Origin: Flavobacterium sp.
Lineage (GTDB): Bacteria; Bacteroidota; Bacteroidia; Flavobacteriales; Flavobacteriaceae
Direction of reading: 5' to 3'
Assembly (NCBI GenBank): GCA_027484725.1
Contig: JAIXSK010000004.1
Span: 1 to 57,853, forward strand
Length of the DNA: 57,853 bases
Shown here: positions 17,264 through 25,932 of the stretch, piece after piece
Position numbering within the stretch: position 1 is the first letter of the stretch
Layout: each line of letters opens with the position of its first letter
The notes under the pieces: model-generated
What the model was told of the DNA's origin: nothing
Seen by the model: the letters and a program-made list of their open reading frames with translations, nothing else
The model's database searches: none
Translations under genes and position numbers: made by a program

Positions 17264-18559
17264 ATGAAAACAAATTACTTTTTAACGTTATTGAGTTTGG
17301 TTTCATTAACTGCAATGGGGCAGAATGTGAATATTGCGGATATCAATCTGAAGAATAAACTTTTGTTTACGCAATGTGCTCAGCTCAACAACCCAACATG
17401 GTTGACCGATGTTGATGTGAACAATGATGGTGAAATTCAAATTACCGAAGCAGCTAACGTATTAAAGTTAGACATCTCAACCAATGAATTCAATGTTACC
17501 GGAAATATCAACAATTTAAGCGGATTAGAATTTTTTCCGAATTTAACCGAGCTCAATTGCAAAGGAAATTCAATTGCCAATCTCAATGCGAATGTTTTTC
17601 CGAATCTGACAAAACTCGATTGCAGCTACAATCAATTGACGGCTATAGACGTAAGCGGGCTCACAAATTTAATAGACCTGCGCTGTTCTAAAAACCAACT
17701 CAGTCAACTCAATATCTCGGGTTTGCAAAATCTCAAACTGGTCTATTGCATTTATAACGATTTAACACAAATAGATCTTTCTGGTCTGAGTATGTTAGAA
17801 AATTTTCAAGCCGACGCGAATCAACTCAACGCTGTTGTGCTAGCAAACAATACAGCTTTGAAATTTTTGTATGTACAAGGAAATTCGCTGACCCATTTAG
17901 ATATTCAATCTGCACCGAACATAGAGTCATTGTCATTGTATGCTAATAATCTTTCTTCTATGAATTACAGCGGATTAAACCATTTGAGGTCTGTTGATGT
18001 TTCAAGTAATTTTTTTACCGAAATTGATTTAAGCCAAGCGCCTTTGTTGAATTATTTATTTTGTGGGAACAACCCAAATTTAACCAGCATCAATGTGCGA
18101 AACAATTATCTCTCTTGGGGTGATGGTGATTTGCTTGATTTCCCGTTTAGATTTGAGGATTTACCCAACTTATCAAACATCTGTATGGATGATGGAGAAC
18201 AAAACAATTTGATCAACACCAACTATAATCTTAGCGGCAACGTTCATGTTTTTGGCGGAGAAAACTGTGATATTCCGTTGCAAATTTCAACGGCTGCAAC
18301 CGCAAATTTTAATTTTGATGGCGCCATCGATTTATATCCGAATCCGGCCGATGATACAATCAATTTAAGTACTCAATCAAATGTAATAGTTCAATCAGTG
18401 AATATCTTCAATATGTTAGGCCAAAGTGTCAAAAGCGATATGCTTGGTAACTTATCCAAAACATCTACCATTGATATTTCAAATCTAAAAACCGGAACCT
18501 ATTTTATAGAAATTTTCACCGATTCCGGAAAAGCAACTCGGAAGTTTATCAAACTTTAA
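17264..18559 (+). CDS. Secreted leucine-rich-repeat protein with T9SS sorting domain (LRR-2)
   Basis: The frame is open from 17189 (the end of the preceding pseudogene in another frame), but the ATG at 17264 starts the signal peptide MKTNYFLTLLSLVSLTAMGQ, giving 431 residues. Same plan as LRR-1: NVNIADINLKNKLL, calcium-type loop DVNNDGEIQITE, about nine LRRs (LTELNCKGNSIANLN, LTKLDCSYNQLTAID, LIDLRCSKNQLSQLN and others), a cap with NICMDDGEQ, then a type A sorting domain (IDLYPNPADDTINLS … FNMLGQSV … LKTGTYFIEI … KFIKL). Only 9 bases separate it from LRR-3, so LRR-2 to LRR-4 are probably one transcript. Confidence 0.9.
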   Translation: MKTNYFLTLLSLVSLTAMGQNVNIADINLKNKLLFTQCAQLNNPTWLTDVDVNNDGEIQITEAANVLKLDISTNEFNVTGNINNLSGLEFFPNLTELNCKGNSIANLNANVFPNLTKLDCSYNQLTAIDVSGLTNLIDLRCSKNQLSQLNISGLQNLKLVYCIYNDLTQIDLSGLSMLENFQADANQLNAVVLANNTALKFLYVQGNSLTHLDIQSAPNIESLSLYANNLSSMNYSGLNHLRSVDVSSNFFTEIDLSQAPLLNYLFCGNNPNLTSINVRNNYLSWGDGDLLDFPFRFEDLPNLSNICMDDGEQNNLINTNYNLSGNVHVFGGENCDIPLQISTAATANFNFDGAIDLYPNPADDTINLSTQSNVIVQSVNIFNMLGQSVKSDMLGNLSKTSTIDISNLKTGTYFIEIFTDSGKATRKFIKL

Positions 18560-18568
18560 ATCGAAGGC

Positions 18569-19945
18569 ATGATGATAAATTACTTTACAATGTTATTTTG
18601 TGCGGTTTCATATACCGCAATGGGTCAGATTGTGACTATTCCAGATGCGAATTTTAAGAATGCCTTATTGAATACGATATGTGCAGATTTAGTTGGAAAT
18701 TCATCTCCAACAACCGACGTTGATTTGAATAATGATGGGGAAATTCAAGTGAGTGAGGCTTTGTTAATTCGTGGCCTAGAACTTAGAGATTCAAATATTG
18801 CCTCATTAGAGGGTATTGCTTCTTTTTCAAATTTAAGATCGTTAGATTGTTCAAATAATAATCTTCAAAGCTTACCGCTGGATAGCGTTAATGAACTAAG
18901 AAGTCTTTGGTGTTCCAATAATTTTCTGACGAGCTTGAATTTGTCAAATCTTTCGAATTTAACAACACTTTATTGTGATCATAATCAAATAAGTGCGCTT
19001 GACATCAATAATCTAAATCAGTTGGTTTGGTTTTCTTGCTACAATAACCAATTGACTTCTTTAAATATTAGCCATAAGCCACTGCTTTATTCAATACTTT
19101 GCTCGCAAAACCAGCTTAGCGAAATTAGTTTGTTTGATGTTCCTCAACTAACCGAATTCAATTGTTCTGATAATCTGCTAACTACTTTAAATGTTCCTGC
19201 TGTTAATTTTTTAGAAGTCTTTGATTGCTCGCGAAATCTATTGACAGAATTAAATCTGACTAATGAATCAACTGACTTTTGGTGGCTCGATGTTTCTTAT
19301 AATCAACTCACAAATTTTACTGTTCCATTGTTTTCATTTGATGGAATACTGAATATTTCTGGCAATTTGTACACGTCACTTTCTTTTCTGCCCAACTCGA
19401 CAATAATAACATTTATTATTGATGATACTAATTTGACTTCATTGGATATTTCAAATGTATCAACGATACCACAAGATATAGAGCCCGCGGAATTACTTTT
19501 TGAATTAAATAATAATCCTAACCTGCAATCCCTCAACGTAAAAAACGGAGAGCTTCAAAACTTTAATGGCATTTATATTTCAAATAATCCGGTACTAACG
19601 GCAATTTGTGCAGATGAAAATGAGATCTCCAATGTAGAAAATGCTTTTGGCAACAACGTGACGGTAGTTAGTGATTGTAATTTGGGAGGTCAAGAAATGC
19701 TCAAAAACCAATTGACATTGACTCCCAATCCTACTTCAGGTATTTTGAATTTTCATTACGAAAATGGGGCAAGTATCAATGAAATCAATTTATACAATCT
19801 GCTCGGACAATTAGTAAAAAAAATAACATCTGATGAATTGACTTCGCCTGATTCGATTGATGTCACTGCTTTTAAAGCTGGAACCTATTTTATAGAAATC
19901 AATACTGGCAAAGAAAAGTCAATCAAGAAATTTATAAAACAATAA
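18569..19945 (+). CDS. Secreted leucine-rich-repeat protein with T9SS sorting domain (LRR-3)
   Basis: 458 residues, the longest of the set. Signal peptide 1-19 (ends TAMGQ as in LRR-2), IVTIPDANFKNALL, calcium-type loop DLNNDGEIQVSE, about ten Cys-LRRs (LRSLDCSNNNLQSLPL, LRSLWCSNNFLTSLNL, LTTLYCDHNQISALDI and so on), cap AICADENEI, sorting domain (LTLTPNPTSGILNFH … YNLLGQLV … FKAGTYFIEIN … KKFIKQ). The identical end of the signal peptide and the shared C-terminal TYFIEI suggest that LRR-2 and LRR-3 are a recent duplication. It sits 5 bases before LRR-4. Confidence 0.9.
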   Translation: MMINYFTMLFCAVSYTAMGQIVTIPDANFKNALLNTICADLVGNSSPTTDVDLNNDGEIQVSEALLIRGLELRDSNIASLEGIASFSNLRSLDCSNNNLQSLPLDSVNELRSLWCSNNFLTSLNLSNLSNLTTLYCDHNQISALDINNLNQLVWFSCYNNQLTSLNISHKPLLYSILCSQNQLSEISLFDVPQLTEFNCSDNLLTTLNVPAVNFLEVFDCSRNLLTELNLTNESTDFWWLDVSYNQLTNFTVPLFSFDGILNISGNLYTSLSFLPNSTIITFIIDDTNLTSLDISNVSTIPQDIEPAELLFELNNNPNLQSLNVKNGELQNFNGIYISNNPVLTAICADENEISNVENAFGNNVTVVSDCNLGGQEMLKNQLTLTPNPTSGILNFHYENGASINEINLYNLLGQLVKKITSDELTSPDSIDVTAFKAGTYFIEINTGKEKSIKKFIKQ

Positions 19946-19950
19946 ACGTC

Positions 19951-20835
19951 ATGAAGAAAATTTATCTGTTTTTTATTTTACTTGCCGTATATACTACCGA
20001 GGCACAAATCATTAACATTCCCGATGCGAATTTTAAGAACTATTTGTTGACGGCACTGCTTTTAGACACAGACAATAATGTGCTTGGAGACAGCACGATT
20101 GATGTGAACCACAACGGCGAAATCGAACAAAATGAAGCGCTCTTGATTAACGAGTTGTATGTAAACGGATTAAACATTTCCAATCTTACCGGATTAGAAT
20201 ATTTCACGAACTTGATCAGGCTTCGTTTCAATAACAATCAGGTGACGTCTATTGATTTGCACACCCTGAATCACTTACAGCATATTCAATGCATGAATAA
20301 CCAACTCACAGAAATCAGTCTTTGCGGAACACCAGCTACCAGTTTATGGGCGGAAGGCAATCCGAACCTGACATATATTTCGGTCAAGAATAACGTTATC
20401 TCAAGCTTTTATGCATCCAGAACTGTTTCAGAAAATACACCACCGGCGCTGCCATCATTTATGTTTCCAGAATCATTACAAACCTTGTGTTATGATGCTG
20501 GGGAATGGGATGCAATACCGACTTTAGCACCTTCAGTAAATTTAGTTACAGATTGCCTAGCAGAATGTTCCGTTTTAGCAGTTGAAAACGTTTCAAACAC
20601 TACTATGTGTTGGATTTTCCCTAATCCAGCTACTTCGATCATTGCGGTTGAGGCAAAAAATCCAATTTCTCAAATAACTGTGTTGAATTCATTAGGACAA
20701 TTTGTTCAAGGATATAAGCCGACATCTTTGTCCACATATGCAACAATTGACATTAGCGCGTTGCCTGCAGGAAATTATTTCCTTGAAATAGTTTCCGACC
20801 ACATAAAAGCGATTAAAAAACTGTCGAAACTTTAA
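19951..20835 (+). CDS. Short secreted leucine-rich-repeat protein with T9SS sorting domain (LRR-4)
   Basis: 294 residues: signal peptide 1-19 (MKKIYLFFILLAVYTTEAQ), IINIPDANFKNYLL, calcium-type loop DVNHNGEIEQNE in which one position is His instead of an acidic residue, and only about three LRRs (LIRLRFNNNQVTSIDL, LQHIQCMNNQLTEISL). Then a cap (TLCYDAGEW) and a sorting domain (IFPNPATSIIAVEA … LNSLGQFV … LPAGNYFLEIV … KLSKL). It is the shortest intact member, consistent with repeat loss. It is the last gene of the LRR run and is followed by a terminator. Confidence 0.88.
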   Translation: MKKIYLFFILLAVYTTEAQIINIPDANFKNYLLTALLLDTDNNVLGDSTIDVNHNGEIEQNEALLINELYVNGLNISNLTGLEYFTNLIRLRFNNNQVTSIDLHTLNHLQHIQCMNNQLTEISLCGTPATSLWAEGNPNLTYISVKNNVISSFYASRTVSENTPPALPSFMFPESLQTLCYDAGEWDAIPTLAPSVNLVTDCLAECSVLAVENVSNTTMCWIFPNPATSIIAVEAKNPISQITVLNSLGQFVQGYKPTSLSTYATIDISALPAGNYFLEIVSDHIKAIKKLSKL

Positions 20836-20860
20836 GAGAGAAATACAGTTTTTAATGATG

Positions 20861-20889
20861 CCACTCACTGAAAGAGTGGTTTTTTTTTT
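20861..20889 (+). terminator. Intrinsic terminator closing the LRR run
   Basis: CCACTC (20861-20866) pairs with GAGTGG (20874-20879), followed by ten T. The stem resembles the terminator after LRR-1 at 16810, as expected if terminators were copied with the genes. Confidence 0.88.
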
Positions 20890-20957
20890 GACTGATTAAA
20901 CCATTGAAATCCAACAGGGTCTATTAACGGTATTTTAACAATTTAAACTTTCATTTA

Positions 20958-22592
20958 ATGAATTTTAAATCTTCGTTTCTAGTAATTTGTCTATGGCTTA
21001 CATCTCAGGTTTCATTGGCCCAAGAAAAATCCATCATTCTCGGAAGACCCACCAACAACTCAGTAACAGCGAGTATATTGTTTGATCAAAATGTCGATTT
21101 CTATTTGGAATATGGTCTTCTGAGTGGACAATATAATTTAACCACGAGTTTACAGTCTAATCTTGCCGATGTCCCTGATGAGATTGAACTCACTAATTTG
21201 AATCCCAATACGCGTTATTTCTACCGAATGAAATACAAGCCCACCGGTAGTTCAACCTTCCTCAATACACCCGAATATACCTTTCATACCCAACGAGCAC
21301 CGGGTAGTAATTTTACTTTTACGATTGAAGCTGATGAGCATTTATATGACATCAAAGGTAATCGCGATATGTATCAAGTTACTTTAGCCAATGAGCTGGC
21401 GGACGAACCTGATTTTATGCTTTCATTGGGCGATATTTTTGGTGATGATCATACGCCTACAACCACAACAAGCGCGGATATGGACGCGCTGCACAAAGAT
21501 TACCGACAATACTTGGGGCAAATATGTCATTCTATTCCGTTTTATGTTTGTCTCGGAAACCACGAAGGCGAAAACGACTATTACATGGCACAAAATCCGC
21601 CCAATAACATAGCCGTTTGGGGCACTTTATGGCGTAAATATTATTATCCGAATCCGAGCCCAAATAGTTTTTATTCTGGGAATACGACTATTGAAAACTT
21701 TGGGATAGAAAGTCCTGAAAACTATTATGCTTGGCAATGGGGCGATGCTTTGTTTGTTGTTTTAGACGTATACAGAACCTCTTCCTATACTACTTTGAGC
21801 GATAAACCGCAAAACTGGAATTGGACGCTGGGATATCAACAATATCTCTGGATGCGCAATGTATTAGAGAATTCAACAGCCACCCACAAATTTGTTTTCG
21901 CGCACCACACCCGTGGTCAAGGTCGCGGCGGAACAGCCACAGCCACACAGTTTGAATGGGGCGGATATCAAGGCTCGGGCAATAATTACCAGTTTGATGC
22001 CAACAGACCCGGTTGGGGCAAGCCGATTCAGAAAGTTTTTGAAGATACCGGAGTAGATATTTTCTTTCAAGGGCACGATCATTTATTTGCCAAAGAAGTG
22101 CTTAACAATGTGGTTTATCAAGAAGTTCCGATGCCCAGCGACATCACTTATCAAATTGGGTATACAGCCAATGCCGATGCCTATACTGATGTGGTTTTAG
22201 ACGGAACTGGGCACATCAGAGTTCAAGTAACGCCTGATTGTGTGACCGTAGATTATGTAAAAGCATATATTCCCGGAACCACAGGTTCAGCGGGTCATAC
22301 CAATGGGGAAATTGGCTATTCGTATAGCGTAGGTAATTGTGCGCTGGCCAACAACACTTTTGAATCAGAAAAAAATTGGATGGTATATCCAAATCCGGCC
22401 AACAATACCCTCAATATCTCTTTCAAAGACAATACTTATTTGCATCAGTTTGCCTTGTACAACACGTTTGGTCAAAAGGTTGCTGCATTCACATCAAATA
22501 CTTATGATACTTCGACTTTGCCCAATGGTGTTTATTTCTTAAAAGCAGATGATACGAAGCTTGAAACCAAAAAAGTAATCATCAAACATTAA
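20958..22592 (+). CDS. Secreted metallophosphoesterase with fibronectin-like N-domain and T9SS sorting domain
   Basis: 544 residues. Signal peptide 1-21; a purple-acid-phosphatase-like N-terminal Fn3 domain (about 25-115, GRPTNNSVTASILFDQNVDFYLEYG … LTNLNPNTRYFYRM). A calcineurin-like phosphoesterase follows, with metal motifs ADEH (about 130), SLGDIFGDDH, LGNHEGE, FAHHTRG and FFQGHDH (about 368-376). The C-terminus is a type A sorting domain (WMVYPNPANNTLNIS … YNTFGQKV … LPNGVYFLKA … KVIIKH). It should be a surface or secreted phosphatase or phosphodiesterase, possibly for phosphate scavenging; the substrate is inference. It is paired with the paralogue 3 bases downstream, a clear operon. 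Confidence 0.92.
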   Translation: MNFKSSFLVICLWLTSQVSLAQEKSIILGRPTNNSVTASILFDQNVDFYLEYGLLSGQYNLTTSLQSNLADVPDEIELTNLNPNTRYFYRMKYKPTGSSTFLNTPEYTFHTQRAPGSNFTFTIEADEHLYDIKGNRDMYQVTLANELADEPDFMLSLGDIFGDDHTPTTTTSADMDALHKDYRQYLGQICHSIPFYVCLGNHEGENDYYMAQNPPNNIAVWGTLWRKYYYPNPSPNSFYSGNTTIENFGIESPENYYAWQWGDALFVVLDVYRTSSYTTLSDKPQNWNWTLGYQQYLWMRNVLENSTATHKFVFAHHTRGQGRGGTATATQFEWGGYQGSGNNYQFDANRPGWGKPIQKVFEDTGVDIFFQGHDHLFAKEVLNNVVYQEVPMPSDITYQIGYTANADAYTDVVLDGTGHIRVQVTPDCVTVDYVKAYIPGTTGSAGHTNGEIGYSYSVGNCALANNTFESEKNWMVYPNPANNTLNISFKDNTYLHQFALYNTFGQKVAAFTSNTYDTSTLPNGVYFLKADDTKLETKKVIIKH

Positions 22593-22595
22593 GAA

Positions 22596-24305
22596 ATGAG
22601 ATTCATAAACTATTTTTTTCTTGCGCTGTTATTTACAAAATCGTTCGGGCAAAATATTACACAATCCGAAATTTTAGGTCGCCCTACAGACCACAGCATT
22701 ACCGTTCAAGCCTTTTTTGATGCGGATGTTGAAATGCATGTGCAGTACGGACTCACTTCGGGCAATTATATTTTTGAAACCAATTGGCAACTTTTCACAG
22801 CCAATAATCCGGCTGAAATTACCCTTGAAAATCTGTCTTCAAATACAAATTATTTTTATCGGATTGAATATCGATCCACCGGAGCTCAAACCATCAGTCA
22901 GCCCGAGCATAGTTTTCATACCCAGCGCGATACGAACGCTACTTTTAGTTTTGTTGTTCAGGCAGATCCGCATTTAGATGAGCAAAGCAATCCGGTTTTA
23001 TATCAGAGATGTTTGCAAAATCAGCTTGAAGATCAACCCGATTTCATGATTGATTTGGGCGATTTTTTAATGACCGATAAACTCAAAAATCTCACAACCA
23101 ATTCGGTCCCGCATGATACAATTCCCTACAGATGCAAACTATTGAGAAGCTATTATGAAAAAATAGCGCATTCAGTTCCGTTATTTATTGCATTAGGTAA
23201 CCACGAAGGTGAAAGCGGATGGAACTTAAACAACACCTCTGAAAATATTGCTGTTTGGAACACCCTTGAGCGAAAGAAATACTTCATAAATCCGTTTCCG
23301 GATGGCGGATTTTACACGGGCGATACGACCAATCACCCTTTTGTAGGACAACGTGAGAATTACTATGCTTGGCAATGGGGCGACGCTTTGTTTATTGTAC
23401 TCGATCCGTATTGGTATACCAGCCCAAAACCAACAGCAACAACCGGTTGGCGATGGACGTTGGGTGCTGCGCAATACAATTGGTTAAAAAATACTTTGGT
23501 GAACAGTTCTGCACAGTACAAATTTGTTTTTGCCCATCAAATGGTCGGAGGTGATGCCGATGGTAGAGGCGGTGTTGAATTTGCCCATTTATACGAATGG
23601 GGCGGGCAAAATCTAGATGGAACCAATGGCTGGCAGGCCAATCGCCCCACTTGGGATATGCCCATTAAAGACTTACTCACGCAAAACCATGTGAATATTT
23701 TCTTTCACGGGCACGACCATTTTTTTGGCAAACAAGAAAAAGATTGTCTTATTTATCAAGAAACTCCTCAGCCCAGTCACCCAAACTTCAACAGTGTGGC
23801 TTATGCTGCAACCTACGGATACCTTGAAGGTCAAATTTTGGCCAATTCCGGACACATCCGCGTTACGGTTTCAAGCTCTGGAGTATTGGTAGAATATGTT
23901 CGGGTTTATTTACCGGAAACCGAAAACAATACACGGCACAACAAAGATGTATCGGCCAGTTATTTTATTCCGGCTCAAAATTGTTACACCCTTGGTACCG
24001 CGCCGAGTATGATTTGGAATGCCTTGTATCCAGAAGATATCGTTTATCCGAATCCATTTTCAAAAGAAACAACTCTTTCATTTTCAATTGCTCAAACTCA
24101 AGATGTATCGGTAGAAATTTACAATCTGAGTGGACAACGCATCAGAACGCTGATTCCGCAGCACTCAATGAACAGCGGCTCATATAAAGTAGTTTGGGAC
24201 GGACAAGACGGCTCTGGGAATGAAGCTTCAAACGGAATTTACCTCTACCAAATCAAACATCAATTTGGACCAGTTGAATCTGGCAAAATAATACTCAAAC
24301 GATAA
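22596..24305 (+). CDS. Secreted metallophosphoesterase paralogue with FlgD-like C-terminal sorting domain
   Basis: 569 residues with the same plan as its neighbour: signal peptide (1-18), Fn3-like domain starting EILGRPTDHSITVQAFF, phosphoesterase motifs ADPHLDE, LGDFLMTD, LGNHEGE, FAHQMVGG and FFHGHDH. The C-terminal ~85 residues differ in type: YNLSGQRIRTLIP…GSYKVVWDGQDGSGNEASNGIYLYQIK…SGKIILKR, the FlgD Ig-like form of T9SS signal. The core enzyme domains of the two genes are clearly duplicated while the export tails are of different families. It lies in one operon with the preceding gene and the YHYH gene (10-base gap). Confidence 0.92.
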   Translation: MRFINYFFLALLFTKSFGQNITQSEILGRPTDHSITVQAFFDADVEMHVQYGLTSGNYIFETNWQLFTANNPAEITLENLSSNTNYFYRIEYRSTGAQTISQPEHSFHTQRDTNATFSFVVQADPHLDEQSNPVLYQRCLQNQLEDQPDFMIDLGDFLMTDKLKNLTTNSVPHDTIPYRCKLLRSYYEKIAHSVPLFIALGNHEGESGWNLNNTSENIAVWNTLERKKYFINPFPDGGFYTGDTTNHPFVGQRENYYAWQWGDALFIVLDPYWYTSPKPTATTGWRWTLGAAQYNWLKNTLVNSSAQYKFVFAHQMVGGDADGRGGVEFAHLYEWGGQNLDGTNGWQANRPTWDMPIKDLLTQNHVNIFFHGHDHFFGKQEKDCLIYQETPQPSHPNFNSVAYAATYGYLEGQILANSGHIRVTVSSSGVLVEYVRVYLPETENNTRHNKDVSASYFIPAQNCYTLGTAPSMIWNALYPEDIVYPNPFSKETTLSFSIAQTQDVSVEIYNLSGQRIRTLIPQHSMNSGSYKVVWDGQDGSGNEASNGIYLYQIKHQFGPVESGKIILKR

Positions 24306-24315
24306 TACATTTAGT

Positions 24316-25926
24316 ATGAAAAAGCTTACTCTGATATTCACTCTCATGCTCTGCGTTTACAGTTACGCTCATGATTTACATCCGGGACAATTCCCTCTTC
24401 ACTCATGGACCAATACTCAGAATCAGGTCATTGCCGAAGGTACTTTTTATATGCTTAAAAACAATTTGGTTTTTGTAGAAGATGCGCATCTGAAGATTGT
24501 TCAAATTCCCTTAAAAACGCTTTCTGTTCAAGACCAAAACTATGCATTGGAAAAAAATCAACGCGTGACTAATTTGAATCAAAGTCCGTTTGATGAAAAG
24601 GCATCAGATACAACATCAGATGAATACTTGTCAGCAGAAAAAGTCAAATTCTTGGGATTTATTTTGGTTGTGTTTTTGTTTTGTCTGGTGCTTTTTACCC
24701 AACCCAAAAAAGTGCGCTATTTGATGCCTTTGATGTTGGTTGCTTTGGCCACTTTGACTTATGGCTTTACCACGCAATTAACCGCTACAGATCCGGCTTT
24801 TTTGAATTCGGCTTTTGCTCCGTTCTCATCAAGTGTTAGTACCACTTATGACAATACTTATTTTTATGTGCATTCTAAAGGAATCCCCAATCACACCATG
24901 ATGGTGGGCATTTCAAACCACGGTTGGCAACAACAAGTGCCCATTCCGCAATGTTATATCAATGACAACGCTTGGAGTATTCCGCTGAATCCGGTCATGG
25001 CAAGCTCACCGATTCCGATAGACGCAGTGCATTTTACCAGAGGAGCTATTGGAATTGCCGCCAACGGAGTGCCTATTTTTAATTATCATACCAATACAGG
25101 AGTAGATTCTTATCTAGACGGGCAACTCGATAATTACGGCGGACATTGCGGTCGAGGCGATGATTATCATTACCATATAGCGCCTTTACATTTATATAGT
25201 TTGGGTCAGATGCAGAGCACATTGCCTTGTGCCTTTGGTTTTGATGGTTATGCGGTATACGGAAGTGTTGAGCCCGACGGAAGCCCAATGAATCCGCTTG
25301 ATAGCAATCATGGTCATATCGGAACCAATGGCGTTTATCACTACCACGGAACTTCAACCGCTCCGTATATGATCGGTAATTTTGTGGGACAAGTAACTGA
25401 AGACGCCACCCATCAGCTGATTCCACAAGCAACGGCACATCCGGTGAGAACTGAAAATTGGACCCCTTTAAACGGTGCTTTAATTACCTCTTGTTCGCCC
25501 AATACAAACAACAACGGATACAATTTATCCTATTCCCTCAACGGAATACCGGGTTATGCAACTAATTTTAGTTGGAACGGAAGCATCTATACCTTCAATT
25601 ATGTTACGCCCAGCGGGATCACGGCCAACAATTACAGTGGGTTCTCACAATGTACAGTACCCAATTTGGCGCAAACTACTTTCGGTCAAAATCAGGGAAT
25701 TGCTATTGTGCCCAATCCGGCCAAAAACTTTATTCAGCTTGATTTGAAAAATGAATCGTTGTTGCAAAATATTCAAGCAATAACAATTTATGATGCACAA
25801 GGAAAGAAAGTCTTTGGTTCGCAGTTTCAGCCACAAATCAATATTCAAGGTTTGTCAAAAGGCATTTATTGGGTGAAAATAGATTTGCAAGACACATCGT
25901 TTACGCAAAAATTAATCGTTGAATAA
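24316..25926 (+). CDS. YHYH-domain protein with N-terminal membrane region and sorting domain
   Basis: 536 residues. Signal peptide 1-18; a ~90-residue exported part with DLHPGQFPLHSW; then two close membrane segments (about 115-132 FLGFILVVFLFCLVLF and 139-155 LMPLMLVALATLTYGF). A YHYH domain (about 165-450) carries the namesake DDYHYHIAPLH and GVYHYHGTS motifs, plus DGYAVYG. A short C-terminal type A-like sorting domain ends the protein (IVPNPAKNFIQLD … YDAQGKKV … LSKGIYWVKI). Two internal membrane segments together with a T9SS-type tail are hard to reconcile. The protein may be a fusion, or the tail may not be used. YHYH proteins have no firmly known activity to my knowledge. Confidence 0.83.
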   Translation: MKKLTLIFTLMLCVYSYAHDLHPGQFPLHSWTNTQNQVIAEGTFYMLKNNLVFVEDAHLKIVQIPLKTLSVQDQNYALEKNQRVTNLNQSPFDEKASDTTSDEYLSAEKVKFLGFILVVFLFCLVLFTQPKKVRYLMPLMLVALATLTYGFTTQLTATDPAFLNSAFAPFSSSVSTTYDNTYFYVHSKGIPNHTMMVGISNHGWQQQVPIPQCYINDNAWSIPLNPVMASSPIPIDAVHFTRGAIGIAANGVPIFNYHTNTGVDSYLDGQLDNYGGHCGRGDDYHYHIAPLHLYSLGQMQSTLPCAFGFDGYAVYGSVEPDGSPMNPLDSNHGHIGTNGVYHYHGTSTAPYMIGNFVGQVTEDATHQLIPQATAHPVRTENWTPLNGALITSCSPNTNNNGYNLSYSLNGIPGYATNFSWNGSIYTFNYVTPSGITANNYSGFSQCTVPNLAQTTFGQNQGIAIVPNPAKNFIQLDLKNESLLQNIQAITIYDAQGKKVFGSQFQPQINIQGLSKGIYWVKIDLQDTSFTQKLIVE

Positions 25927-25932
25927 ACGGAT

